From contig DXHR01000018.1 of NCBI GenBank assembly GCA_019113295.1, positions 1 through 64,000 of the forward strand: 64,000 bases of DNA. The letters run 5' to 3'. The notes beneath the pieces were generated by a model. It saw nothing but the letters and a program-made list of their open reading frames with translations. It was not told the DNA's origin and ran no database searches. This document shows, piece by piece, positions 1 through 8,790 of the stretch. Source of the DNA: Candidatus Salinicoccus stercoripullorum (lineage in GTDB: Bacteria > Bacillota > Bacilli > Staphylococcales > Salinicoccaceae). A program made the translations under genes and the position numbers. Position 1 is the stretch's first letter. Each line of letters opens with the position of its first letter.

Positions 1-1366
1 GCCAGTAATTATCAATAATCATCTTATATAGAACAAATTCTTTTCTTTCTCCGAGAAATGGCTGCTGTATAAGATCAATCATTTTTCTTGAATTAGTGAA
101 TATGAATTCCTCTGTCTCCGGATCGGTTTCCAATGTCAAAGCACTGTGCCAGTTTCCCATCCTTGATTCCAGATGGAACAGATCGAAGTAGTGACGGTTG
201 AGAGTAACCCCTTCGGTAACCAGGTTCCTTTCAAAATATTTTGGTGCCTCTTCATCAAGGTTATATAATTTTTTGAATGCTACAGAGAGTCCGTGGATGC
301 ATTTTTTATAAAATTTGAAATCGTCGCTCTTGTTATCCAATTCTTCCGGAAAATCCGCTTTTCCCATACCGAAAACTGTTGATTTGATGTGAAGTGCATT
401 ATCAAATTTCCTGTAGTTTCTATAATAGTTGGCCAATTTGTAGGAATGATTGGAATAGAGTACCTTTTCGGTTTCTTCAATGAATCTTTCATCCGGTTCA
501 AACTCGTCCAGATTGAAGATGGTATGGTTCCAAGCCAGATTTCTCTGCATCTGTTTTGTGATTTTTTCATCATTTGAATATATTAGTTTTGCGAGATCTG
601 TTTTAAGGTTTTTTTGAGATTTTGTGTATGTTATGTATTCTATGTCGTCACTTAATTCTCTGGTCAACGCAGCTGAAACCCGGGAATCCACTCCTCCGGT
701 CATGCTCAAGAACTTATATTGCTGATTTTTCTTCAGCCATTTTATACTGTTGTCCAGATACTCTTTCATTTCACTGAATGTGTACCTCGACGTACGTTCT
801 TTCAATTCAACTCTTGGATATACCCTTTCAAATTCGAAAGTATTCAACTCTAATGAGAGGCTGGGGTTGAATTTGAAAATATCATGGTATCTCGTGAAGT
901 CCAGCTCATTATGATTAAAACCGGATATCCTTTCCAAATTGATGTCATGATCCACCAGAAGATCCTGTATCATTGCATCATGGGAGGCGAGCACTTTGGA
1001 CTCTATATGGTACACAAGTGGTCGCAACTGGGATGCATCCGAATATAAACATGTTCCATCCGTATTATGGATAATGATGAAATATCGGCCATTTATGTAT
1101 TCCAGTTCTTCCGTCACATCAACAATTGTCAGTAAATTTTCCAGGATTTCATGTTCTGCGAGATTTGGATTCCTGATATCAAAAGCATATCCCGCTAATA
1201 TTGCAGTGCCGGAGCCAACAGACTTGGTATGAACTGTCAATTCGTTGGAAAAGTAAAGCAGATATTCTCCTATTTCCTTTTGCCCAGCCCCTGCCATATT
1301 TTGCACTTTAAGATCATTAGGGACTAGTAAATATCCTTTTCTGTAATTGTTGGATTTAAAAATCAT
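1..1366 (-). CDS. Asparagine-synthase-like protein (partial, runs off left edge)
   Basis: The frame is open for 455 codons from an ATG at 1366 to the window edge and has no stop inside the window. Around residue 220 it carries SMTGGVDSR, the PP-loop that binds ATP in asparagine-synthase-type amidotransferases. The N-terminal ~200 residues resemble the glutaminase half of AsnB (YINGRYFIIIHN, YSDASQLRPLVYH), but the protein starts MIFKSN and lacks the N-terminal Cys2 nucleophile, so glutamine hydrolysis is unlikely. AAGGAG lies 13 bp upstream of the start. It is probably the third gene of an operon with the ATP-grasp and GT4 genes. Stand-alone homologues occur in surface-polymer and peptide loci; the substrate is unknown. 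The DNA is clearly more AT-rich than most of the window. Confidence 0.8.
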   Translation of the reverse strand, partial: MIFKSNNYRKGYLLVPNDLKVQNMAGAGQKEIGEYLLYFSNELTVHTKSVGSGTAILAGYAFDIRNPNLAEHEILENLLTIVDVTEELEYINGRYFIIIHNTDGTCLYSDASQLRPLVYHIESKVLASHDAMIQDLLVDHDINLERISGFNHNELDFTRYHDIFKFNPSLSLELNTFEFERVYPRVELKERTSRYTFSEMKEYLDNSIKWLKKNQQYKFLSMTGGVDSRVSAALTRELSDDIEYITYTKSQKNLKTDLAKLIYSNDEKITKQMQRNLAWNHTIFNLDEFEPDERFIEETEKVLYSNHSYKLANYYRNYRKFDNALHIKSTVFGMGKADFPEELDNKSDDFKFYKKCIHGLSVAFKKLYNLDEEAPKYFERNLVTEGVTLNRHYFDLFHLESRMGNWHSALTLETDPETEEFIFTNSRKMIDLIQQPFLGERKEFVLYKMIIDNYW

Positions 1367-1392
1367 AATGTCAGCACAGCTCCTTGAAGTCT

Positions 1393-2574
1393 TTATTTGA
1401 GGTTTTCCATAAATTGATTTACTGCCAATCTTTGTTTTCGTTCAAAGAAATTGAAGTAATTAGATAGAATCTCATCTTTATTTTCAATTTCATAGCCATT
1501 ATCGATGTTGTTCAAATACTGATCCCGGACGATTGCTGCATCAATGAAATACTCGATGGCCTTTGAAGGATTCCCATAAGTAGGATATCTGGTCACTGAC
1601 AGCAGCGGAAATGCATTAATTTCGATGATTTTAGGTGTTATATCATCAAACCCTTTAATCATGATATCAATCCCGCCGCAGTTCATTCCTGGCAGTGCTG
1701 CCAAAGCATCCAATGCTGTTTCCTTGATTTCCTCAGAAACCAGGTCGGAAACATCCACAATTTCTCCGCCATTTATCAGATTGGATACTGAAAGAAGCAG
1801 TACATGTTCATCTTTTTCCGGAATACTATTGTAGTTGTACCCGGACTTCTCTAAAAATGCTTCGATCACTTTGGTTTTCTTAATCGGGTATTTACTCATG
1901 AATCCACATTGCTTCTTTTGTTCATTTTTCTCGTCAATCAATTCTTCTATCGTGCTTTTTCCGTCACCTGTAACATTACCCGGGAGCCTTGTCATAACGG
2001 AAACGACCTTGCCTTCAAGTATAGTCACTCTGGCTTCAAAGCCTTCTATGTATTCCTGTACCAGAATATGCTTCCCTTTTCTCTTATTCTTGCGGATAAT
2101 GTTTGAGCATAAATTCCAATAATGATCGAAAGTATCAATGGTTACATTGGAATAGACGCCCTGGCTGAGGGCCAGATTCAGAGGTTTGATGACGATGCCG
2201 CCTTCAAATGATGCTGCTTCCTTTTTAGCCTTTTCCTTCTGATCCAAAGCATACTTCTTTGAATTGGTAGTTGGCACTCCCGCTGCTCGCAGATATTTCT
2301 CGGCTTCAAACTTATTCCTTGCGATACTGAAACTCAATCTCGAATTGGTTGGATAGTAAGGATTTTTCACTCTTGCAATCTTTGTTTTGTCATGCCTTAA
2401 TAAATTCGCCGACATGAACCCTGTTTCTAGTTTTTCATATTCATAGTGATAACCGTTATCTTTCATGTAATCTTTATACATTGCTACATTCTCAATTACG
2501 ATATCCTCAGGATATATATTTTTCTCTGTATAAGGAATATTCTTAAACAAATACTCCAGATCGCTGCTTTTCAT
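1393..2574 (-). CDS. ATP-grasp ligase, cyanophycin-synthetase-like
   Basis: A 393-residue ATP-grasp protein. The central part contains GGIVIKPLNLALSQGV (nucleotide-binding lysine and glycine loop), LVQEYIEGFEARVTIL, then RLPGNVTGDGKSTIEELI. That last motif is characteristic of the ATP-grasp domain of cyanophycin synthetase and the related glutamate-cysteine ligase/glutathione synthetase. The metal-binding end is GIDIMIKG and IIEINAFPLL. Such enzymes activate a carboxylate as an acyl phosphate and join it to an amine. It lacks the Mur-ligase half of true CphA. It sits 26 bp upstream of the asparagine-synthase-like gene and 39 bp after the GT4 gene, all on one strand, which suggests a three-step modification of a surface or secreted molecule. 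The substrate cannot be read from sequence. Confidence 0.8.
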   Translation of the reverse strand: MKSSDLEYLFKNIPYTEKNIYPEDIVIENVAMYKDYMKDNGYHYEYEKLETGFMSANLLRHDKTKIARVKNPYYPTNSRLSFSIARNKFEAEKYLRAAGVPTTNSKKYALDQKEKAKKEAASFEGGIVIKPLNLALSQGVYSNVTIDTFDHYWNLCSNIIRKNKRKGKHILVQEYIEGFEARVTILEGKVVSVMTRLPGNVTGDGKSTIEELIDEKNEQKKQCGFMSKYPIKKTKVIEAFLEKSGYNYNSIPEKDEHVLLLSVSNLINGGEIVDVSDLVSEEIKETALDALAALPGMNCGGIDIMIKGFDDITPKIIEINAFPLLSVTRYPTYGNPSKAIEYFIDAAIVRDQYLNNIDNGYEIENKDEILSNYFNFFERKQRLAVNQFMENLK

Positions 2575-2613
2575 TTTAATGACCCCGCTTTTATTTCTGT
2601 CTGGTTGTTAACT

Positions 2614-3780
2614 TTAATCAATCCTTCTATACACCCGCTTCAACACGTCTTTCTCATTATTCCAATTGTACTTCAGCTTCGCCTGTTTTGTGTTTTCACG
2701 GAATGTGTTCCGTAGTGCGTCTCTGTCCACAAGTTTCTGGATGGCTTCTTTCAGCTGCCTGGTGCTTTCGGGTTCGACTGTCAGCCCTGCCTGCTCTCCT
2801 TCGATCACCGCTTCTATCTCAGGCAGCTTTGAACCGATGACGGGCACATGTGCCATGATATACTCGAACAGTTTGTTGCTGGAGGCGGAATAATGGTTGA
2901 AGTTCGTGTTCTCGAGGAACTGGATGCCGACATCGGCGGCTTTTGTATAGCGTCTGAGCTCCTTATATGGGACTCTCTGGATGAAATGGACTTTGTGTTC
3001 AAGCCCGAGTTTCCTGTGATGATCGATGAGGTTGAGCCGTTCCTTGCCGTCGCCGATCATGATGAGCCTGGCGCCCTCGACTTCCTTGAAGGCATCGAGG
3101 AGTTTGAACAGTCCCCTGCCCTCCTGCATGCCGCCCTGGTAGAGTACAATTTTCTCCGAACCGGGTATGCTGAATTCTTCCCTGATCGGATAGGTTTCAA
3201 CCGCTTCTACATCATAGAATTCGGAATAGTTGTGTACGGGTGTGGGACGGTCCCTGTACAGTCTCCTGTGATAGTCGGCCCGTGTATCGTTCTCGACGAT
3301 GACGTGGTCGACGAACTTGAGCAGGAACTTCTCTATCCTGTAGATCTTCCTGAAGCTGTAGTGCGTCCGGCTGGTCTGCACTTCGTGCGAATCATAGATC
3401 AGCGGCTTCCGGTCCCGCCTGAGTTTCGCACTGGCGATCCCCTGCAGCAATGTGTTCAGATCATGTGAATGGTAGACGTCTGCATCCCGGCTTCTGCCGA
3501 GTGCCATCATCTTGAGCATTGCGAGCATGTTGGGGATGTGCTTGTTCAGGAGACCGGATTTTATTCTGCCCTGAACACGCTTTGGCAGTTCGAGCTTGAG
3601 CGGCCGGTTGACGATTACGCCCGGTGCGACGGTTTCTGCCGCCGGGAGATGCTGTTCGTCCATCTCCTTTTTGGCGATGACTGTGACGACGTATCCCATT
3701 TCCGTGAGTGCGGTGGCTTCCCGGAGCACGCGCGCATCATTTACAAAGTTGTTCCAGACGAACATCGTTATCTGCTTCAT
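2614..3780 (-). CDS. Family 4 glycosyltransferase
   Basis: A 388-residue GT-B glycosyltransferase. The N-terminal half has VWNNFVNDARVLREATAL and DVYHSHDLNTLL (acceptor domain). The C-terminal half has IVLYQGGMQEGRGL, LIMIGDGKE, and the sugar-nucleotide motif region SASSNKLFEYIMAHVPVIGS with the downstream E. Its base composition is near the window average, unlike the two AT-rich genes downstream of it. AGAGGTG precedes the ATG. It is divergent from the LCP gene, with about 215 bp between them. It probably transfers a hexose or derivative to a cell-surface acceptor at the cytoplasmic face; donor and acceptor are unknown. Confidence 0.88.
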   Translation of the reverse strand: MKQITMFVWNNFVNDARVLREATALTEMGYVVTVIAKKEMDEQHLPAAETVAPGVIVNRPLKLELPKRVQGRIKSGLLNKHIPNMLAMLKMMALGRSRDADVYHSHDLNTLLQGIASAKLRRDRKPLIYDSHEVQTSRTHYSFRKIYRIEKFLLKFVDHVIVENDTRADYHRRLYRDRPTPVHNYSEFYDVEAVETYPIREEFSIPGSEKIVLYQGGMQEGRGLFKLLDAFKEVEGARLIMIGDGKERLNLIDHHRKLGLEHKVHFIQRVPYKELRRYTKAADVGIQFLENTNFNHYSASSNKLFEYIMAHVPVIGSKLPEIEAVIEGEQAGLTVEPESTRQLKEAIQKLVDRDALRNTFRENTKQAKLKYNWNNEKDVLKRVYRRID

Positions 3781-3908
3781 ACTGCACCTCTATCGTTTTC
3801 ATAAAAATTCCATGATGCTGTGAACATACAATTCCTTGTACTTCGCTGCGGTTTTGGGTATCATGGACAACAGTTTTCAAAAATAAATGTAATTGGCTTC
3901 CGATAATA

Positions 3909-3938
3909 TTTCATTTTGCTCACGTATCATATTATAAT
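3909..3938 (+). promoter_or_regulatory. Candidate sigma-A promoter for the LCP gene
   Basis: TTTCAT (3909-3914), an 18-bp spacer and TATAAT (3933-3938) lie 57 bp upstream of the LCP start codon. The -10 is perfect and the -35 is weak. Confidence 0.4.
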
Positions 3939-3995
3939 GAAAGTTATGTATAAAGTCATTACATCAAAATTCCAATTAAAGTAGGTTACTCATTT

Positions 3996-5357
3996 ATGAA
4001 AAAATTTCTATACGGTGTAATCATCCTTCTGGTCATTGCGCTGATTGTCATCGGTGTCTACCTGTTCAACCTGTTCAACGCCTTCCAGAGCGGTGTGAAC
4101 AGTTCGTTCGAGGGGACGGACCGGGAAGGTTCCGAGCTGCGCGAGGAGGATATCGATCCTTCGATGGACAGCTTCACTGTACTCATACTCGGCGTTGACG
4201 AGAATGAAGCGCGCAGTGAAAAGAACGATATGGACACGGATGATTTCCGTACCGATACAATGATGCTCGCAACGTTCGACAAGGATGCGGACGAAGTGAA
4301 GCTGACGAGCATCCCGAGGGATACGCTCACTTACTTCCCTGAACAGAATTACTTTGACAAGATCACACATGCCCACCGCGAAGGCGGACCGGACAATTCG
4401 ATGGCGGCTGTGGAATCACTGCTCAATGTCCCTGTGGACTTCTACGTGCGTGTGAACATGTCGGCGGTCGTCGATGTGGTGGATGCGGTCGGCGGTGTCG
4501 AGTTCGACGTGCCGTTCGACATGAAGGAGCCGAACTCCAATGATGACGGCTACACTGAACTTGAGGAAGGCAAGCAGAAACTGGACGGCGAGGAGGCGTT
4601 GGCAGTCGTCAGGAGCCGCCGGGTGGATACGGATCTCGGCCGCGGACAAAGGCAGCTCGAGATGGTCGAAGCCATACTCAGCAGGGCCAAATCGACCGGA
4701 GCACTGACGAAACTCGATGACCTGATCAAAGTCGTTGCGGACAATACGAAGCACAACATGGAAGCCAAGACGATCAGGAGCCTCGCGGCCTACTACTCGA
4801 CGAACGAGCTTGAATTCAATTCCACACAGGTGCGCGGCAGCGACTACTGGAATCCGGGCAACGGCGCCTATTTCTACTGGGCGAACGAAGAGCACCTCTA
4901 TACGATTTCCAAAACACTCCGGGAAACACTCGGACTCGAGGAGCCGGAGCCCTATGATCTGATCAACGTCCGTCTGATGGACTACATCACGCCGTATCAG
5001 TACGTGGAAGACTATTATCTTGAAGAGTTCGAACCAGAAGAGCCGCCGTACTTCATGCAGGAGGGTTATGAACTGCAGTTCGGAGACGGCTTCGACATCC
5101 CTGAATCGACCCCTGAGGAGAGCATAGAGGGGGAAGATGACCCCGAGTCCGTTCCCGGCGGCGGGCAGAATGCAGAGGAGCCGTCAGAAGAGCCGGCCGG
5201 CGAAACTGCTCCGGAGGAATCCACTGAGCAGTATGATGACGGCTCCGGAGAGAATTATGACCAGGGCGGCCGATTAGATGAACAGCCGCCCCAGGAAGGG
5301 TATAATGGAGGCACAGACGGACCCGAAGGTGAAAATCGTTCTTATAACGGAGTTTAG
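3996..5357 (+). CDS. LytR-CpsA-Psr (LCP) family protein
   Basis: A 453-residue protein with one N-terminal membrane anchor (about residues 4-27, FLYGVIILLVIALIVIGVYL) and an extracellular LCP domain (about 60-230). Typical LCP signatures are FTVLILGVDENEARS, DFRTDTMMLATFD, TSIPRDTLTYF, DAVGGVEFDVPFDM and SRRVDTDLGRGQRQ, including the conserved Asp and Arg residues that bind the polyprenyl pyrophosphate. LCP proteins attach wall teichoic acid or capsule to peptidoglycan. The last ~95 residues are an acidic, low-complexity Glu/Pro/Gly tail that may lie within the wall. It heads a plus-strand group with the DUF2538-like and GNAT genes and neighbours the teichoic-acid-type export locus, which fits a role in polymer attachment. 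Confidence 0.92.
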   Translation: MKKFLYGVIILLVIALIVIGVYLFNLFNAFQSGVNSSFEGTDREGSELREEDIDPSMDSFTVLILGVDENEARSEKNDMDTDDFRTDTMMLATFDKDADEVKLTSIPRDTLTYFPEQNYFDKITHAHREGGPDNSMAAVESLLNVPVDFYVRVNMSAVVDVVDAVGGVEFDVPFDMKEPNSNDDGYTELEEGKQKLDGEEALAVVRSRRVDTDLGRGQRQLEMVEAILSRAKSTGALTKLDDLIKVVADNTKHNMEAKTIRSLAAYYSTNELEFNSTQVRGSDYWNPGNGAYFYWANEEHLYTISKTLRETLGLEEPEPYDLINVRLMDYITPYQYVEDYYLEEFEPEEPPYFMQEGYELQFGDGFDIPESTPEESIEGEDDPESVPGGGQNAEEPSEEPAGETAPEESTEQYDDGSGENYDQGGRLDEQPPQEGYNGGTDGPEGENRSYNGV

Positions 5358-5369
5358 GAGCTGATTGCA

Positions 5370-5837
5370 ATGAGAAAGACTTATGACAAGGAGACGAACA
5401 TCAACGAGATGTTCGACTATCTCGAAGATCAGATTAAGAACAGCGGCCGTCCGAAGATCGAGGATGGGTATTTCTATCTCAACCATGAACACAGGGAGAT
5501 GTACCTCTCCATCAAGGGATACTTCAGCGAGTCACTGAGGAACCCTGAAGTGGACGGTGCCTGCTACATCCTGGCCATCCCCGAGATCTACAAAAACGTG
5601 GACATCTTCGAGCTGACGTTCCCGATGGACTGGGTGAAGAACGAGGAAGGCAGGCTGAGTGACTCATTCAAGCAGCTGAAGCCGCATATGCAGTACATTG
5701 CGCTCGCTGCGGCGGAGGCGAGCAACATCCGCTTCAACACCCAGCCCGCCCTGTCCCTCGGCCTCAATTACTGGAACCTCGAACAGCTCAAGGCATTCTG
5801 GCAGTTCACGGCCATCCGCCGTAAAAACGCAATGTAG
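5370..5837 (+). CDS. DUF2538-like protein
   Basis: A 155-residue soluble protein with no signal peptide or membrane segment. The sequence (INEMFDYLEDQI, YFYLNHEHREMYLSIKGYF, GACYILAIPEIYK, FPMDWVKNEEGRLSDSF) resembles the small uncharacterised DUF2538 family of staphylococci; I make that assignment from memory of the family. It starts 12 bp after the LCP stop and ends 10 bp before the GNAT start, so the three are probably co-transcribed. No enzymatic motif is evident. Confidence 0.65.
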   Translation: MRKTYDKETNINEMFDYLEDQIKNSGRPKIEDGYFYLNHEHREMYLSIKGYFSESLRNPEVDGACYILAIPEIYKNVDIFELTFPMDWVKNEEGRLSDSFKQLKPHMQYIALAAAEASNIRFNTQPALSLGLNYWNLEQLKAFWQFTAIRRKNAM

Positions 5838-5847
5838 GGGTGAAACC

Positions 5848-6270
5848 ATGGAAATCACAGTCGCAGAATCGAAAGAACTTTATGAACAGTGCCTGGAAAT
5901 CCGCAAACGCGTATTCGTCGGGGAGCAGAACGTGCCGCTCGACCGGGAAATCGATGAACATGAAGACTTCGCCATACACATTCTGCTGAAGGATGACACG
6001 CCGCTCGGCACGGTCCGGTACCGGCCGCTGTCCAAGGATACGATCAAAGTGGAACGCATGGCCGTCCTGCCGGAGGCGCGCGGCATGGCGCTCGGCCGGA
6101 AACTCATGGATTTCGTCCATGAACACGCACGGCATTACGGCTACAGGAAGGCCAGGCTCGGCGCGCAGACACATGCGGCCGACTTCTACGGAAAGCTCGG
6201 GTACGAAATCGTATCCGATGAATTCGAAGATGCCGGCATCCCGCATGTATATATGGAACGCAGCATTTAA
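5848..6270 (+). CDS. GNAT family N-acetyltransferase
   Basis: A 140-residue single-domain acetyltransferase. The acetyl-CoA-binding motif A is visible as MAVLPEARGMALGRKLMDFV (R-G-x-x-L-G-type loop), preceded by LGTVRYRPL and followed by ARLGAQTHAADFYGKLGYE. This arrangement matches the ElaA/YjcF-like branch. I take ATG 5848, with GGGGTGAAACC in front of it, rather than a longer frame reaching back into the previous gene. It is last in the LCP operon and ends at a bidirectional terminator. The acceptor substrate is unknown. Confidence 0.85.
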   Translation: MEITVAESKELYEQCLEIRKRVFVGEQNVPLDREIDEHEDFAIHILLKDDTPLGTVRYRPLSKDTIKVERMAVLPEARGMALGRKLMDFVHEHARHYGYRKARLGAQTHAADFYGKLGYEIVSDEFEDAGIPHVYMERSI

Positions 6271-6309
6271 AAAAGAGGAGGACCTGCTACACCGGGTTCT
6301 CCTCTTTTT
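6269..6309. terminator. Bidirectional intrinsic terminator
   Basis: AAAAAGAGGAGGACC pairs with GGGTTCTCCTCTTTTT around a short loop. The T-run on either strand serves both the GNAT gene (+) and the convergent 721-residue glycosyltransferase gene (-), whose stop codon lies inside the hairpin. Confidence 0.85.
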
Positions 6310-8452
6310 GTGTGATTTTCTTCAGGTTCTCCCTGATTGCATCAAGGTCATTGAGTGCGTTGCAGATGATGTTGCCGTGTTCCTCACTGCATATGCCGGC
6401 AAGTGTGCTCCCCGGCTCATACTGCACCCATATTTTCGTACCGGAGCCGATGTAGTCGCTGAACTTCGACGGCAGGTATGGGTTCCTCCGCTTATACTCA
6501 TCCGTCCGTGCGTCACTCAGCATGAGGTAGTCGAATTCCTTCGAGGCGCTCAGGAATTCGAAGTATCTGAGGTACGGGTTCACATCGACGATGCCATTCA
6601 AGCCGTTCGAGAAGATCTGGCTCTTCACCTGCCGGGTGCTGTTGGTGAAGACGTGGATCTTCACATCGAACGATTCCGCCTTGATGAGGCCGGCGATGTT
6701 CATGATCTCTTCTGCATTCCGCGTCTCGTAGAAGTTGCCGAAGTAGCCGATGTTGATCTTGTCCCTGTCGAGCGCCACATAGTTCTTCTGATAGCTGTAG
6801 TATTCCGGGGCGGGTGTCGGATGCCGTTCGATGACGGATTTTCGCCTGACCATCTCTTTGAAATCGTCGTCGAAGCGGTCGATCATCGATTCGAGCTGCA
6901 GTTCATTTGTAAACACCAGCTCTGCGGCGAACAGGAACGGGATGACCTCGGCCATGTTGAACAGGTTGTCATCGAGGTATTTCTGGTAGTTCGATGCGGT
7001 GTGCTTCTTCATCTCCTTGATGTCCTTCTTCGTATAGAAGGTGGCCTGCCGGATATTGTTCTTTATATCCCGGTACAGGGGATCCGAGAATTCGGCTATC
7101 CACCTGATGTTCCGGCTCTTCCTGAAGATTTCGTAGGCAAGCACATGGGATGCCGGCCAGAGGGCCCTGGAATAGATTTCCCTGTATTTGTATATATCGA
7201 GCTTCTCCATCGCACGCTCCACGAACAAACTGATGTACTTGCTGCCGGCGAACGAGGACGTGGTGTTTATCTCCCGGCGGCTGGCGATGAAGGGCTCCGC
7301 CAGGCGCTCGAGTGTGAGGTCCATGTTGCGCACGTCGTACATGTTGTTGTGGATGACGTCGCACGGCTCAGCGGCTGCGACGATGCGTTTGGCCATGACG
7401 ATGCCGCTCGTATCGGAGTACGGCGGGAAGCAGTAGCTGATGTACAGCCGCTTCGCCAGGTCCTCGTTCATGCGTGCATACGGGAAGTATTCATCCGTAT
7501 AGTGGGCCACCTCGCCCGCCACCAGTGCGTAATCCTCCATGTGCTCTTTCAGGTAGCGGTTCATGAAGCCCGCCTGGGCGCGCATGCGGTCGATGATGAG
7601 CGTCCTCACTTCCTCGTCATCCTCGACTTTGAGGATGTCCTGGAGCCGGGCGAGCACCGCAATGCGGTCGGTGATGCTGAACTCGTAGTTGGATTTCGTG
7701 CGGGAGAGTGAATTGTCCACCATATGCCTGTAGTATATGGCTTCATTCGGATTCACTTTGACGATCGGCTTGTGCTCTGAGATGAGCTGCATGTAGAGCA
7801 GCACATCCTCGCCGTTGTTCAGCGCCTCGTCGAACGCCGTCTTTTTAAGGAGATGGGTGGGCAGCACCTTGCCGCCGTTCAGCGACAGATTCTTGACGAC
7901 GCTGTAGTAGCTTTCCGGATAGGTCTCCTGTTTTGCGAGCTCCCGGTTGATATGGTTGGCGCCGCCGTCCGGCTTCTGCCCTTTCACATCATACAGCCGG
8001 TTGAGCAGTATGGTGAACGGTTCGCATTCATCGAGTGAATTCTGCAGATAGCCGGCCGATATGGTGTCATCGGAATCCAAAAAGGCGATGTTGGAGTAGG
8101 ATGCATTGCTGATGCCGGCATTCCGCGCCCGGCTCACACCCTGCTCTGTATAGAGTACTTTGTACTGCTTCCCCTTTTCGAGGGAATTGAATATCTCCTC
8201 GGTCGCCGCATATTCCCCGTTGAAGATGATGATGGTCTCGAACTGCTCACGATCCAGGGTCTGTGCTTCAAGCGAGGCAATAAGCCGCTCGATGTACTCC
8301 TCGCCGCGGTGGACGGGGATGATGACACTGATGCCTTCTGATAAAGGACATCCAAGGCTTTCGGGTTCCCCCGCCGGTTCCTTCCCGGAAGTGATGCTGC
8401 GCTTAAGCGCCTCTATTTCCTGCAATCTCTTTCGAATGTTAAGTTCACCCAT
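6287..8452 (-). CDS. Two-domain glycosyltransferase (GT2 N-terminus, GT4-like C-terminus)
   Basis: 721 residues. Residues ~38-250 are a GT2 (GT-A) domain: GISVIIPVHRGEEYIERLIA, SRARNAGISNASYSNIAFL, then DSDDTI as the metal-binding DxD-type motif. Residues ~345-715 form a second GT-B-like region starting YISYCFPPYSDTSGIVMAKR, with NIGYFGNFYETRNAEEIMNI and PYLPSKFSDYIGSGTKIWV. This C-terminal region is paralogous to that of the 691-residue protein at 9715-11790. It is the last gene of the glycan/teichoic-acid locus, 7 bp after a small coiled-coil protein. It probably builds or decorates the polymer exported by TagGH; specificity is unknown. Confidence 0.85.
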   Translation of the reverse strand: MGELNIRKRLQEIEALKRSITSGKEPAGEPESLGCPLSEGISVIIPVHRGEEYIERLIASLEAQTLDREQFETIIIFNGEYAATEEIFNSLEKGKQYKVLYTEQGVSRARNAGISNASYSNIAFLDSDDTISAGYLQNSLDECEPFTILLNRLYDVKGQKPDGGANHINRELAKQETYPESYYSVVKNLSLNGGKVLPTHLLKKTAFDEALNNGEDVLLYMQLISEHKPIVKVNPNEAIYYRHMVDNSLSRTKSNYEFSITDRIAVLARLQDILKVEDDEEVRTLIIDRMRAQAGFMNRYLKEHMEDYALVAGEVAHYTDEYFPYARMNEDLAKRLYISYCFPPYSDTSGIVMAKRIVAAAEPCDVIHNNMYDVRNMDLTLERLAEPFIASRREINTTSSFAGSKYISLFVERAMEKLDIYKYREIYSRALWPASHVLAYEIFRKSRNIRWIAEFSDPLYRDIKNNIRQATFYTKKDIKEMKKHTASNYQKYLDDNLFNMAEVIPFLFAAELVFTNELQLESMIDRFDDDFKEMVRRKSVIERHPTPAPEYYSYQKNYVALDRDKINIGYFGNFYETRNAEEIMNIAGLIKAESFDVKIHVFTNSTRQVKSQIFSNGLNGIVDVNPYLRYFEFLSASKEFDYLMLSDARTDEYKRRNPYLPSKFSDYIGSGTKIWVQYEPGSTLAGICSEEHGNIICNALNDLDAIRENLKKITQKEENPV

Positions 8453-8459
8453 GTTATCC

Positions 8460-8669
8460 CTACTTCTTCATCATCTTTTTCGCCTTCAGAGCGGCTTTTA
8501 TCGGCAGGAACTCCTTGTATTTCTGGAGTTCACGGGAAAGGCGGGCATTGTCATTTTTCAAGGCCGACATTTCCTGGTCAATTATTTTGAACTCACTGAG
8601 TACGCGCTCCTCCTGCTCCAGGCTCTCGAGGGCGATTTTCTTCAATTCTTCATAACTCAACTGGTCCAT
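8460..8669 (-). CDS. Small coiled-coil protein in glycan locus
   Basis: A 69-residue, highly charged helical protein (SYEELKKIALESLEQEER, then heptad-like FKIIDQEMSALKNDNARLSR) with a basic tail AALKAKKMMKK. It has no signal peptide. It lies 7 bp upstream of the two-domain glycosyltransferase and behind its own promoter. Coiled-coil segments of this kind often precede or join glycosyltransferase domains in staphylococcal wall-polymer loci, so it may be a detached oligomerisation module. The function is unknown. Confidence 0.7.
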   Translation of the reverse strand: MDQLSYEELKKIALESLEQEERVLSEFKIIDQEMSALKNDNARLSRELQKYKEFLPIKAALKAKKMMKK

Positions 8670-8693
8670 ATTGACTCACTTCCATCCTTTTTT

Positions 8694-8748
8694 GGCACCG
8701 GGGTGCCATATTGCACGTCCAGTATAATGCATGAACATTAATATTCAA
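8694..8748 (-). promoter_or_regulatory. Internal promoter with 14-bp palindrome
   Basis: Read on the minus strand: TTGAAT (8748-8743), a 16-bp spacer and TATACT (8726-8721), about 55 bp upstream of the small coiled-coil gene. A perfect palindrome, GGCACC-GG-GGTGCC (8694-8707), falls just after the predicted start point and could be an operator or 5'-UTR hairpin; it has no T-run on either side that would make it a terminator. Confidence 0.5.
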
Positions 8749-8790
8749 TTAAAATTCCCGGTGAATCCGGAGTTTTATGCATTTTTTCGT

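Noticed and set aside
1..1366. Left end as non-coding or only small ORFs
   Set aside because: A continuous 455-codon frame with an SMTGGVDS PP-loop is present; it has no stop because it leaves the window.
5993..7711. 572-codon plus-strand ORF
   Set aside because: Shadow of the acetyltransferase and the large minus-strand glycosyltransferase in GC-rich DNA; no recognisable domain.
8694..8707. Palindrome GGCACC-GG-GGTGCC as a terminator
   Set aside because: The adjacent homopolymer is A after the stem on the minus strand and lies before the stem on the plus strand, so no T-run follows in either direction.
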